This document shows positions 6,150 through 14,295 of a stretch of 22,593 bases of DNA, piece after piece. The notes beneath the pieces were generated by a model, which was given only the letters and a program-made list of their open reading frames with translations, searched no databases and was not told the origin of the DNA. The stretch comes from a virus. Made by a program: the position numbers and the translations under genes. The DNA is taken from IMG/VR virus record IMGVR_UViG_3300020438_000303, positions 1 to 22,593 of that record. One strand, given 5' to 3'. Numbering within the stretch: position 1 is the first letter of the stretch; each line of letters begins with the position of its first letter.

Positions 6150-6343
6150 TCGCTAGTAGTTCCATCATCATCGTAGTGTTTGCCTACGTAACTGCTATAT
6201 TTATTACCACGTGTTCCAGGATTATCTTTTATGTAATCAAAGACGACATATTCAAATCTTGCTGTTTGATTTTTTGTGGGAAGTTTTGTAAAACTAAAAC
6301 CGTCTGCTGTCAATTCTGCTTTTACTTCACTGTACTTAGGCAT
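6146..6343 (-). CDS. Small hypothetical protein, 65 residues, between spike and fibre genes
   Basis: A short basic and acidic protein (begins MPKYSEVKAELTADGFSF, ends YDDDGTTSE). It is coupled at both ends: the start lies 2 bases after the spike-tip stop, and its stop overlaps the fibre start as ATGA. The position suggests a structural or assembly partner, such as a fibre connector or chaperone, but no domain was recognised. An AATAAATA octamer falls inside it (6198-6205, minus strand), about 50 bases before the fibre start, and could be a weak late promoter. Confidence 0.7.
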   Translation of the reverse strand: MPKYSEVKAELTADGFSFTKLPTKNQTARFEYVVFDYIKDNPGTRGNKYSSYVGKHYDDDGTTSE

Positions 6344-6345
6344 TA

Positions 6346-7407
6346 TTATGCTCTCACTGGTCTAAATATTCCAGATATTCTTCCGTTGCTACTACGCCAA
6401 CCGCCTTTCCAACTATTAGTTATTGTTCCGCCACTTGGATTGTTGTTTGTAGCACTTGCTTTATCACTTTGGTTACCACCTACAAATGTATATACTCCTG
6501 GACTAGGTGATGAGTATATAAAGTTAACGTGGCTGTAATTCCACACAACTATGTCTCCAGGCTGTCCGTCTGATAACGGTACAGGAACTCCGCCATATAA
6601 ACTTGTTTTATCTCTAAAGTCATATGCTCTAGCACTTTGCATATACTTGTAACCTGTACGTTTTAGCACCCAGTTTGTAAAACCTGCACACCAAGGTGTT
6701 TGATCTGTTTTCCAATATTTTGTATCTGGAAATCCTAATTCTCGCCATATACCAATAATGTTTCCATTACTAGGATCTACGGTTTCGTCCCATTGATTGT
6801 TGTCTGCTTCTTCTAGCAGTTGAGTTAAGAATCCTGGAATACCATCAGCGGCTGCTGTTGAACTGGCAGCAGTTGCATCTACTAATGCTTCTGTTGTTCC
6901 TAGTGTATCAACTCCTGTTGCATCTGGAGTCTGTTCATATAGGTCAGGCACCTGTCCGCTTTCAACTTGTCCGTTAGCCTGTGCTCCACCTGTACTACCT
7001 ACTGCCGCAGGTGTTGCAATTGCAGTTGCAATACTTGAATTCACTGCTGCCGCAGTTTCAGGTGATAATATGATAAGTGGTGCTTGGGTTGCTACAAAAT
7101 TAGATGCTTCGCCATCGTTGGCAAAAACATTACCCGAACCAGTGGCTGCTGCATTTGGAACCCAACTGCCATGTCCAGCAGTTGCATCTCCTAATCTATG
7201 AATAGCAATACTGTTAGCAAATACATTTGGTGAAGCACCTACTGCAGGGTCACCACAAGCAGTTACATCACCTAGTCTTACTGTTGAACTATCGTTTGTA
7301 AAAACATTTGGCGAGCCAACTGCATAGGGAGTTTGATGAAATGGACTTGGGCTAGGACTTGCATGTCCAACGTGTACGTCTTGTCCTACTCGTACAACGC
7401 CGGGCAT
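6346..7407 (-). CDS. PAAR spike-tip protein fused to a CHAP/NlpC-like peptidoglycan hydrolase
   Basis: The 353-residue protein has two parts. Residues 1-105 are PAAR-like, with repeated blocks SPNVFTNDSSTVRLGDVTAC, SPNVFANSIAIHRLGD and SGNVFAND, histidines and one cysteine that could bind metal at the tip. Residues 106-190 form an Ala/Thr/Gly-rich linker. Residues about 195-353 match the TIGR02594-like CHAP/NlpC hydrolase pattern: TPWCAGFTNWVL with nucleophile C240, GQPGDIVVWN, then SHVNFIY with H293. In T4, gp5.4 (PAAR) caps the gp5 lysozyme spike; here a wall-cutting domain is carried on the PAAR protein itself. It would sit at the centre of the baseplate and open the cell wall during injection. 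The start follows the Sm-like gene's TAG directly. Confidence 0.85.
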   Translation of the reverse strand: MPGVVRVGQDVHVGHASPSPSPFHQTPYAVGSPNVFTNDSSTVRLGDVTACGDPAVGASPNVFANSIAIHRLGDATAGHGSWVPNAAATGSGNVFANDGEASNFVATQAPLIILSPETAAAVNSSIATAIATPAAVGSTGGAQANGQVESGQVPDLYEQTPDATGVDTLGTTEALVDATAASSTAAADGIPGFLTQLLEEADNNQWDETVDPSNGNIIGIWRELGFPDTKYWKTDQTPWCAGFTNWVLKRTGYKYMQSARAYDFRDKTSLYGGVPVPLSDGQPGDIVVWNYSHVNFIYSSPSPGVYTFVGGNQSDKASATNNNPSGGTITNSWKGGWRSSNGRISGIFRPVRA

Positions 7408-7695
7408 CTATGTTGCTATTCCGGTTGTGCTTGTAATATATTGTTTAGACATTTCGTCTTGTGTTTTTACAACACAAACTACTTTGCTATTATCTATTGA
7501 CACTGTAGAGTCAGGTCCAATAGTAAACATAAATGGTGCTAGACCTAAGCCTTTTTGTGTTGCTGTAACCATTAAAGGTTTAGACAGTACCATAGCACTG
7601 TTTTTATCTTCTTTGTATCTTGCGACAACTTCCTCGCCTGATGTAAGTTTAATAGAGACTGTGTCTCCTACTTTGTAAGGTGTTTCAATTATCAT
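7408..7695 (-). CDS. Sm/LSm-like small phage protein, 95 residues
   Basis: The product has the five-strand pattern of an Sm-like barrel: VGDTVSIKLTSGEEVVARYKED, then MVLSKPLMVTATQ, APFMFTIGP and STVSIDNSKVVCVVKT. The segment D-x-V-x-I-x-L-x-S-G-E-x-V-x-A resembles Sm1 motifs of Hfq-type proteins. Similar small proteins are widespread in marine T4-like phages near structural genes. Whether it binds RNA or is a structural ring is unknown. The start overlaps the glutaredoxin stop as ATGA. Confidence 0.65.
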   Translation of the reverse strand: MIIETPYKVGDTVSIKLTSGEEVVARYKEDKNSAMVLSKPLMVTATQKGLGLAPFMFTIGPDSTVSIDNSKVVCVVKTQDEMSKQYITSTTGIAT

Positions 7696-7943
7696 ATAGT
7701 GTGTCCTGTTCCGTTGTATCCTGTGTCATCTAGATACTTTTCAAATTCATTATAACCGCCAATTGTCTTACCATTAATTTTAATTTGCGGCACTGTTCTT
7801 GCACCTGGAAACCATTCAAGTAATTCTTCTCTTGAGTAATCTGTTCCTAGTGATTTATATGTGTGTTCAAGTTGACGTGTTTTGCATAAGTTTATTGCTT
7901 TAACACAATAAGGACAACTTGGTTTTCCGTATATCTCAATCAT
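7692..7943 (-). CDS. Glutaredoxin
   Basis: A single-domain glutaredoxin of about 83 residues with the redox motif C-P-Y-C (in YGKPSCPYC), the cis-proline segment TVPQI and the glutathione-site segment GGYNEF. It would return electrons to the ribonucleotide reductase encoded just upstream, as NrdC does in T4. An in-frame ATG also exists at 7958, but the ATG at 7943 gives the canonical short N-terminus (MIEIYGKP) and an ATGA overlap with the preceding 47-residue gene, so I prefer it. Confidence 0.92.
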   Translation of the reverse strand: MIEIYGKPSCPYCVKAINLCKTRQLEHTYKSLGTDYSREELLEWFPGARTVPQIKINGKTIGGYNEFEKYLDDTGYNGTGHTI

Positions 7944-8083
7944 TCTTTCATCATCCATTTCTTTAAAAATTGTTTTTGTTGCTTATCTGTATATATGTAT
8001 TTAGATTCTCCTGTTACAAACAATCTGAATTTCTGCAGAAGTGCAATTTTCCAATCTATCAACTGTAGTAAAAAATATCGCAT
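7940..8083 (-). CDS. Small hypothetical protein, 47 residues, between nrdB and grx
   Basis: The frame starts MRYFLLQLIDWKIALLQKFR and ends KKWMMKE. It is basic and amphipathic. The ATG comes 3 bases after the stop of the 55-residue gene, and the stop overlaps the glutaredoxin start as ATGA, so it fills the gap exactly like an operon member. No clear ribosome site is seen, which suggests coupled translation. Function unknown. Confidence 0.55.
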   Translation of the reverse strand: MRYFLLQLIDWKIALLQKFRLFVTGESKYIYTDKQQKQFLKKWMMKE

Positions 8084-8086
8084 ACG

Positions 8087-8254
8087 TTAACCAGAATAAA
8101 TTACTGAGCCTTTTTTATCAGTAACTCTTACCATAATAACATTTTGTCTTTTCTTTCCTAAAGCAGCAGAGATAGCCTGTGCTTCTGAACCGTATGATCC
8201 AATTGTTACCCAAGATTCGTATGGTGAATGTTTTTTAAATTGAGCTTTGAACAT
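8087..8254 (-). CDS. Small hypothetical protein, 55 residues, after nrdB
   Basis: The frame (starts MFKAQFKKHSPYESWVTIGS, ends KKGSVIYSG) begins 12 bases after the nrdB stop. It has a pattern of short strands and one helix (SEAQAISAALGKKRQNVIMV), like a small alpha/beta protein. The ribosome site is weak (TAAG). Its tight placement in the nrd operon and codon use like its neighbours support it. No motif was recognised. Confidence 0.6.
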   Translation of the reverse strand: MFKAQFKKHSPYESWVTIGSYGSEAQAISAALGKKRQNVIMVRVTDKKGSVIYSG

Positions 8255-8266
8255 ACTAATACTTAT

Positions 8267-9397
8267 CTAAAGTTCGAAACCTTTGAAGGTATCTTTCTCA
8301 ACATCTTGTTTAACACCCCCAACGATATAACTTTCTACTTCTGTTTCCTGCGGAGCAACCTGTAAGCCTGAACTAGATAGCCAGTGCTGTGTCCACGGTA
8401 AAGGATTAGTGTTTAATGGACGATCGTAGATTGTTTTAAGTCCTAGTGCTTTTAATCTCTTATTAGCAATGAACTCTACATATGCATGTAGTAGATTTGC
8501 ATTAAGTCCTACAATTGATCCTTTCGCAAAAAGATAATCTGCCCAACGCTTTTCTTCTTCAACACACTCACGCCACATTTCATAAACTTCTTCTTCACAC
8601 TCTTTAGCAATCTTAATAAAATCTGGATCATCATCACCTTTCATCCAATGCTTTAAGATGTGTGTAGACAAATTCAAATGTGTTGCTTCATCACGTGCAA
8701 TCAACGAAATAATCTTTGCAGATCCTTCCATTTTCTTTAGCTCACCAAATGCAAACGTACAAGCAAATGATACATAGAAACGTAAACCTTCTAAAATGTT
8801 TACAGTCATCATTGCTTTGTATAATTGCTTCTTGACTTCATACATATCGCCTTTCTTATGATGGAACCAATTGTCTGCAATTTCATTAAACTTGTCGTAT
8901 TCTTTAGTAACACTTTCTGCTCTGGCAAGAATTTCTTTGTCTTCTAAGATAGTATCAAATACTTCGCTAGGATTTGCATAAACATTTTTTACAATGTGTG
9001 TATATGAACGACTGTGAATTGTTTCTTGAAAGTCCCAAGCCACAATACAACTTTCTAATTCAGGATTAGAACAGTATGGTAGGAAAGCAAGACAAGGTCC
9101 ACGTCCCTGTACACTATCTAATAGTGTTTGATATTTTAAGTTACTTGTAAAAATATGTTTTTCTTCTTCACGAAAGTCTTGATAGTCTGCTCTGTCTTTC
9201 TGTAAAGAAACTTCTTCAGGTCTCCAAAAGTAACCTAACATAGTTTGATTAAGTTTGTCATACTCCGGATAACGAAATACGTCATAACGTTGTGTGTTAC
9301 CGTCTTCTCCAAAGAACATAAATTCTTTAGTAAAGTCTACTTTCTTTTTGTTGAATACTGTTTTAGCCAATGTCTGTCTCTCTCTCTTTTTCGTCAT
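8267..9397 (-). CDS. nrdB: Ribonucleotide reductase class Ia small subunit
   Basis: The 376-residue protein aligns by eye with E. coli NrdB along its length. Key elements are present: W in FFWRPEEV (radical transfer), D in LLDSVQGR, E and H in ETIHSRSYTH with the radical tyrosine, E in LEGLRFYVSF, and E and H in IARDEATHL. The C-terminal tail carries the conserved tyrosine (VESYIVGG) and ends in F-E-L for docking to NrdA. It makes the diferric-tyrosyl radical needed for reduction of ribonucleoside diphosphates. The start lies 8 bases after the nrdA stop. Confidence 0.97.
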   Translation of the reverse strand: MTKKRERQTLAKTVFNKKKVDFTKEFMFFGEDGNTQRYDVFRYPEYDKLNQTMLGYFWRPEEVSLQKDRADYQDFREEEKHIFTSNLKYQTLLDSVQGRGPCLAFLPYCSNPELESCIVAWDFQETIHSRSYTHIVKNVYANPSEVFDTILEDKEILARAESVTKEYDKFNEIADNWFHHKKGDMYEVKKQLYKAMMTVNILEGLRFYVSFACTFAFGELKKMEGSAKIISLIARDEATHLNLSTHILKHWMKGDDDPDFIKIAKECEEEVYEMWRECVEEEKRWADYLFAKGSIVGLNANLLHAYVEFIANKRLKALGLKTIYDRPLNTNPLPWTQHWLSSSGLQVAPQETEVESYIVGGVKQDVEKDTFKGFEL

Positions 9398-9405
9398 ACG
9401 TTCTA

Positions 9406-11796
9406 TTATATATTACATGCTTCACATTCTTCGCCATCATCAATATCCACTGTGATAGTTTCTTTACCATTCACATGTCCATTAACGCCATTATGGCCAT
9501 TTATAGTGCCGTTCATTGTAGCACCATTAATTTGATTGTCAACAACAGTTTCTTCCAATCCTGCTGGTTGAACATTTTCGTCATCACCTTTGAAGTCATA
9601 GGTGTTTTGATAGTAACTAGTTTTCCAACCCATCTTGTAAGTTGTTAACATGTCTTTCATCATAACACTTAGAGGTACTTCATTGTTCTCAAAGTGTGTT
9701 GGATTATAACTCCAATTACCGCTAATTGCTTGATCGTAAAACTTCTGCATAGCAGCAACGATATTTATATAACCTTCATTACTGGGCATATCCCAAAGCA
9801 ATGTATAAAAATTCTTTAGTTGACCAAACTGCGGAACAACCTGTTTAAGAGGCCCTTTCTTTGACTTCTTAATGGACAAGAAAGCTCTTGGGGGCTCAAT
9901 ACCGTTTGTTGCATTTGACACAACGGAACTGCTTTCCGATGGCATCTGTGCGGACAATGTTGAGTGCCGTAACCCGTATTGCTTGATGTCCTTGCGTAGA
10001 GCAGACCAATCATACTGTAACTTCTCCTTAATAACATTATCGACATCTTTCTTATATGTGTCAACAGGTAAAATACCATCCGCATATTTAGTACGACCGA
10101 ATCCTTCACACGCACCACGTTCTTGAGCAAGATCATTACTTGCAACAAGTAGATAGTATTGGAATGCTTCTGAAAGTTTGTGTACTAGTTTCCATGCCTC
10201 TGGATTATCATACTTAACTTTATGCTTTGCAAGATAGTGTGCAAGGCCAATGTAACCAATACCAAGCGAACGTCTTGATTTAGTGCTTAGTTCAGCAGCC
10301 TTAACAGGATAACCTTGATAGTCAATAATTTCTTCTAATGCTCTTACTGCAAGATCACATAAGTTTTCTAATTCTTCTAGTTTGTTAATTAAACCTACGT
10401 TAATAGCAGAAAGAATACAAAGAGCAATTTCGCCTTCTTCATCATCAATGTGTTGAATAGGCTTAGTTGGTAATGTAATTTCTTGACACAAGTTGCTCAT
10501 AAAGATTGGATCTTTAAATGAACTGTGTGAGTTACAATGATCAACATTCATAATATAGATACGTCCTGTTTCAGCACGTTCTTTTAATAAGTCACCGAAA
10601 AGATCTCTTGCTTTAATCTTCTTCTTTCTAAGAGATGTTTTTCTTTCTGCTGCTTCATATACTTCTTGAAACTTATCGTTGTCACCTGAGTAAAATGCAT
10701 CATACACTTCTGGGACATCGTGTGGCGAGAAAAGAGTTATGTCTTTATCAGCCAACAGCCTTTCGTAAAATACTTTATTAATTTGAATTGAATAATCTAA
10801 TTTACGTACACGATTGTCTTCAGTACCTTTGTTATTTTTAAGTACAAGAATATCTTCAATCTCATAATGCCAAATAGGAAAGTGTGTAGTTGCACTACCA
10901 CCACGTACACCATTTTGTGTACAACTTCTTACTGTGCTTTCGTAAACTTTTAAGAATGGGACAACGCCTGTATGGGCTACTTCTCCACCTCGTATTTTTG
11001 AATTGATTGCTCTTGTTCTTCCTGAGTTAATCCCAATTCCTGCCCTTTGAGCAATGTAGTAACCGATTGCGCTATTAGAGCTAAAGATACTAGGAAGAGT
11101 ATCATCCACATCAACAAGAACACAACTGGCAAACTGACGAATAGGAGTACGCACTCCTGCCATGACAGGTGTTGGTATGTTGATTTTAAAAAGACTGGTC
11201 GCATCGTAATATTTTTTCACGTATGATAAACGTGTCTCCTTAGGATATTCAGCAAATAGTGTTGCAGCAATCATCATATACATATGCTGTGGCGTTTCAA
11301 AAATGTCGCCGTTACTTCTATCCTGACACAAGTACTTATCTACAACTTGACGTAATCCAGCGTATGTAAATTCTTCGTTACGATCATGTTTGATGTATGT
11401 GTTTAATTTTTTTAGTTCAGTGTCTGTATATTTTTCTTTAATATTAGAATCGTATACACCACGCTTAATATTCATATCGATAATTTGTGTTAACGACTGG
11501 TGTTCGTATCTGCCGTAAACTTTTTTATGTAAAGTATACAGTAATAATCTTGCTGCTGCATATTGATAGTTAGGTGCTTCTAATGATATAAGATCATTAG
11601 CACTTTTTACTAGTATATCTTGAATTTCGTCTGTTGTCATGCCGTCATAAAATTGTAAATCAGCATTCATCTCTATTTGACTTGCGCTTACACCGGAAAG
11701 ACCATTACAAGCCTCATCAACTACAAAGTGCATCTTGTCTAAATTTAGTATTTCCTTGGAGCCGGAACGCTTCGTGATGTAAATCTCTTTTGTCAT
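9406..11796 (-). CDS. nrdA: Ribonucleotide reductase class Ia large subunit
   Basis: The 796-residue protein has an N-terminal ATP-cone (about 1-95). The catalytic barrel includes the redox cysteine in FASCVLVD, the N-x-C-x-E triad in SNLCQEITLPTKP, the partner cysteine in ALCILSAINVG, and the radical-relay tyrosine pair in TSYYQNTYD. The C-terminal swivel ends DGEECEACNI: cysteines C791 and C794 are spaced C-x2-C rather than the C-x4-C of E. coli. Before it lies an unusual Asn/Gly/His-rich linker (about 750-778). With NrdB and glutaredoxin it converts ribonucleotides to deoxyribonucleotides for phage DNA synthesis. A GATAAATAC late-type box lies about 40 bases upstream. Confidence 0.97.
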   Translation of the reverse strand: MTKEIYITKRSGSKEILNLDKMHFVVDEACNGLSGVSASQIEMNADLQFYDGMTTDEIQDILVKSANDLISLEAPNYQYAAARLLLYTLHKKVYGRYEHQSLTQIIDMNIKRGVYDSNIKEKYTDTELKKLNTYIKHDRNEEFTYAGLRQVVDKYLCQDRSNGDIFETPQHMYMMIAATLFAEYPKETRLSYVKKYYDATSLFKINIPTPVMAGVRTPIRQFASCVLVDVDDTLPSIFSSNSAIGYYIAQRAGIGINSGRTRAINSKIRGGEVAHTGVVPFLKVYESTVRSCTQNGVRGGSATTHFPIWHYEIEDILVLKNNKGTEDNRVRKLDYSIQINKVFYERLLADKDITLFSPHDVPEVYDAFYSGDNDKFQEVYEAAERKTSLRKKKIKARDLFGDLLKERAETGRIYIMNVDHCNSHSSFKDPIFMSNLCQEITLPTKPIQHIDDEEGEIALCILSAINVGLINKLEELENLCDLAVRALEEIIDYQGYPVKAAELSTKSRRSLGIGYIGLAHYLAKHKVKYDNPEAWKLVHKLSEAFQYYLLVASNDLAQERGACEGFGRTKYADGILPVDTYKKDVDNVIKEKLQYDWSALRKDIKQYGLRHSTLSAQMPSESSSVVSNATNGIEPPRAFLSIKKSKKGPLKQVVPQFGQLKNFYTLLWDMPSNEGYINIVAAMQKFYDQAISGNWSYNPTHFENNEVPLSVMMKDMLTTYKMGWKTSYYQNTYDFKGDDENVQPAGLEETVVDNQINGATMNGTINGHNGVNGHVNGKETITVDIDDGEECEACNI

Positions 11797-11835
11797 CTTT
11801 TTTCTTGCCTCTATTCCTTAATTATTTGTATAAGG

Positions 11836-11844
11836 GTATTTATC
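11836..11844 (-). promoter_or_regulatory. Late-type promoter box (GATAAATAC) upstream of nrdA
   Basis: On the minus strand GATAAATAC differs from the T4 late octamer TATAAATA at only the first base. It lies 39 bases upstream of the nrdA start, and no -35 element is visible, as expected for a sliding-clamp-dependent late promoter. The same 9-mer precedes two other genes in this window. Confidence 0.6.
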
Positions 11845-11878
11845 AGGATTGGTTTTACCCACCCATATTACAGAACAA

Positions 11879-11899
11879 ACGAAGATACCTTTTCTTCGT
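11879..11899 (-). terminator. Possible weak terminator after the tailspike gene
   Basis: ACGAAGA (11879-11885) pairs with TCTTCGT (11893-11899) around a 7-base loop. On the minus strand it is followed by TTGTT, a poor U-tract. A second stem (GAACGC/GCGTTC, 11940-11961) lies between it and the tailspike stop. The 177-base gap 11797-11973 holds these hairpins and the nrdA promoter box but no gene. Confidence 0.4.
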
Positions 11900-11973
11900 G
11901 TGCATTTAATTAGTTTTTATTGTAACAGAAAGTGTTCAAGAACGCAATAGAAAAAGCGTTCAAAAGCGTAAAA

Positions 11974-13554
11974 TTATACACCGTAGGAAACATCAAAAGA
12001 TATATTGCCTGTTTGTCCTGTTGTCAAAGGATTTTTATAGTACAATACAATTGTTTCTACGCCACTGTCCGTATCATTGTCTCTTAGTTCTACATCAAAC
12101 TGAAAGTTACTCATAATTTTGCCACCCTCAGAAGTTGTTCCTAAGTCTGAATATTGATACTCATCTGTAAAACTAATCTTCTGTAAGCCGTCGCCGACTG
12201 TCATAACTAGTTTTCCGTATCTTACATGAACACCTAATCTTAAAATGTAGTTTAATGATATAAAATTGTTTAGTGCGCCAAAGACCGCTACTGGTCTAAA
12301 ACTGTTAGATAAAAATATCTGTGAATTATTTCTATTTGTAATTTGTGTAAAGTCTGAATTTACAACCTCTGCTATACCTGTAATTGTTTCTGAACTTACA
12401 ATACCTGCATTTTGTTGTCTGTTAGAAAAACAATTGTGTACAATGTTGTCAGTACTTTCACCAAACGATATCATTGGCCAAACAGGATTGGCTGCTGTGT
12501 TAGTGCTGTTACCACAGTTTGTAAATGTAGACCCTGTAAATTTAGTTCCTGAACCCCAGTTACTTGTAAACACATATCTACTTACTTCTTGGAATTCACA
12601 ATCTTTAATTTGCCAATTGTTTGCTTGTCCACTGACACCAATAACATTAATTGATGTATCGTTAATAAAGAATTTACAATCATGGAAATCAACTTTAGTA
12701 TCAGTTACAATTGTTTGACTACACTTAACACTCAAAGCATTGCTTTCAAATAAACAGTCCTTAAATTTAATGTCGTCAACTTTGATACCTGCTGTTGAGT
12801 TTGTCCAAAACACTGCACTATCTATTGTAGATAAGTTAATGCTTGTTGAAGGAGTACTTAATAAGTATTCGCCTTTCCAAGTTACATTTTTAAAAGTTGA
12901 ATTTTTCAAACCTGATATAACAGTTTGTCCACTTGACCTTTCAATAGTCAAATTCTCAATTACAATATTTTCTGGTCTGTCGCTACTTGTAAAACTTGAA
13001 AGCGCAGTTGTTCCTGCAGATGTAATAAATTTAATATTCGTTGTGTCTATTTTAAGTTTTGCGCCTGACTGTGTTTCTCCACGTAATATTACATTACTAG
13101 GTATCTCTAAGTCACTAGTAAATAAGTATTCTCCATTAGGTACTTTTAAGACTTTTTTATATGTGTCGTCAGTATTTCTAAATAGTTCTGTAAATGCATT
13201 TACAAATGCTTGGTTAGCAGATGTAGAACCATCTGGTACAGCACCATAATCAATAACAGAAACTTCAATTTCATCTACCTTACCTAATAGTGTTCTTGGT
13301 TGAGATAATGTAATTGCAGGATCATCTGATGAGAATCTATAACTGTTGGCAAGTTCTAGTATGTTATCATGCTCAGTAATTACTTTAGTATTACCTACAT
13401 ACGGAGCACCTTCTTGAACTGAACCGTTACCAATGTACAGTTCTTGTGTATCTACTGCCCATGCAAGTTCAGCAGAACTTAACTGCGGAACACCACTGCT
13501 TGAATTCTTTTGACCTCTACGGATCTGGATTTTGCTTATTTGAACAACAGCCAC
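11974..13554 (-). CDS. Tailspike or tail fibre with beta-helix (pectate-lyase-like) domain
   Basis: The 526-residue protein begins with a short particle-binding domain (QISKIQIRRGQ, then LSSAELAWAVDTQELYIGNG), the module found at the N-terminus of many phage receptor-binding proteins. At about residues 98-120 (VIDYGAVPDGSTSANQAF) begins the Pectate_lyase_3-type right-handed beta-helix, with repeated short strands such as NIVIENLTIERSSG, STFKNVTWKG and WQIKDCEFQEV. The C-terminal 100 residues form a beta-sandwich-like cap. It probably binds or cleaves surface polysaccharide; no catalytic residues can be assigned by eye. The start is GTG, with a TTAGGAG ribosome site, and a GATAAATAC box precedes it by 25 bases. 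Confidence 0.82.
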   Translation of the reverse strand: MAVVQISKIQIRRGQKNSSSGVPQLSSAELAWAVDTQELYIGNGSVQEGAPYVGNTKVITEHDNILELANSYRFSSDDPAITLSQPRTLLGKVDEIEVSVIDYGAVPDGSTSANQAFVNAFTELFRNTDDTYKKVLKVPNGEYLFTSDLEIPSNVILRGETQSGAKLKIDTTNIKFITSAGTTALSSFTSSDRPENIVIENLTIERSSGQTVISGLKNSTFKNVTWKGEYLLSTPSTSINLSTIDSAVFWTNSTAGIKVDDIKFKDCLFESNALSVKCSQTIVTDTKVDFHDCKFFINDTSINVIGVSGQANNWQIKDCEFQEVSRYVFTSNWGSGTKFTGSTFTNCGNSTNTAANPVWPMISFGESTDNIVHNCFSNRQQNAGIVSSETITGIAEVVNSDFTQITNRNNSQIFLSNSFRPVAVFGALNNFISLNYILRLGVHVRYGKLVMTVGDGLQKISFTDEYQYSDLGTTSEGGKIMSNFQFDVELRDNDTDSGVETIVLYYKNPLTTGQTGNISFDVSYGV

Positions 13555-13578
13555 TTAATAACTCCTAAATTGTTACTA

Positions 13579-13587
13579 GTATTTATC
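13579..13587 (-). promoter_or_regulatory. Late-type promoter box (GATAAATAC) upstream of the tailspike
   Basis: Second exact minus-strand copy of the 9-mer, in the 41-base gap between the nuclease stop and the GTG start of the tailspike. It lies 24 bases upstream of that start. Confidence 0.6.
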
Positions 13588-13595
13588 AGACTGTA

Positions 13596-14294
13596 CTATA
13601 AAGAGTTGTAATACTCTTCTACTTTGTTAAGCCATATATCCTGGTACTTTGCAAAAGTGTCCTCTGTTACCTCAAATTGCTGGTATTGAAAGGCTCTACT
13701 ACACATAAAGATAACACCTGTCTTAATATCTGTGCCATATACTTCGTTATGTGCCATAGCGTATGCCACAAGTTGCAAATAGTAATCTTCTACCCATTCT
13801 GCTTTCTTAGGCTTATTAGTTTGTTTGTGGTCCATTATAGCAGGTTTGCCCTTATAAACACCACATAAGTCTGTTGTACCTGAGTATAGCCCTGGGAAGT
13901 ACAAACTTTGCTCCATTGCCCATACTTCGTCAACATCTTTAAGTCCGTTCTCAATAATCACATCAGCCATCTTGTTCGCTTGTACGTGTACAGGATTGTT
14001 TCCCGGCTGTCTTTGCATACCAACTAAGAATCTTTCTAAGTTGCCGTGCATTGCAGTACCAACTCCGGCTGCTTCAGTTGTAATGCGTTTTGCATTTTCT
14101 TCGCCAACTCGTTTGCGCCATTCAATAAGGTGAGTCATATCTTTAGTTGCACCAAGGATAGTTGTAACACTTGGAAGTTTTTCACCGTCTGGTGTAAGGT
14201 ATACACGTTTACGTGTAACTTTATCATTAATTTGTTTCAGCTCGTTATACTGATATCTTTCTACGAAGGGTGGTGGTGTTAAAGTCTTTGACAT
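13596..14294 (-). CDS. PD-(D/E)XK nuclease, MGME1/RecB-like
   Basis: The 232-residue protein carries the RecB-type nuclease motifs in order: the GTAMHGNLERFL helix with H83, E128 in AMEQSLY, D142 in SGTTDLCGVY, D155-x-K157 in IMDHKQTNK and the Q-x3-Y motif (Q174, Y178) in YLQLVAYAMA. The N-terminal half (PSVTTILGATK, then IEWRKRVGEENAKRITTEAAG) is typical of MGME1-like single-strand DNA exonucleases found in T4-like phages. It probably trims or degrades DNA during replication or recombination. It starts 1 base after the stop of the oxygenase gene. Confidence 0.87.
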   Translation of the reverse strand: MSKTLTPPPFVERYQYNELKQINDKVTRKRVYLTPDGEKLPSVTTILGATKDMTHLIEWRKRVGEENAKRITTEAAGVGTAMHGNLERFLVGMQRQPGNNPVHVQANKMADVIIENGLKDVDEVWAMEQSLYFPGLYSGTTDLCGVYKGKPAIMDHKQTNKPKKAEWVEDYYLQLVAYAMAHNEVYGTDIKTGVIFMCSRAFQYQQFEVTEDTFAKYQDIWLNKVEEYYNSL

Positions 14295-14295
14295 A

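Noticed and set aside
6143-6538. Plus-strand open frame of 131 codons opposite the 65-residue and spike genes
   Set aside because: It is antisense to two well-supported, coupled genes and shows no ribosome site or recognisable domain.
9772-9779. TATAAATA on the minus strand inside nrdA
   Set aside because: It is explained by the coding sequence (Tyr-Ile-Asn-Ile codons) and does not precede a gene start.
12266-13249. Long plus-strand open frames opposite the tailspike gene
   Set aside because: They mirror the minus-strand tailspike, have hydrophobic-cysteine-rich nonsense composition and no ribosome sites.
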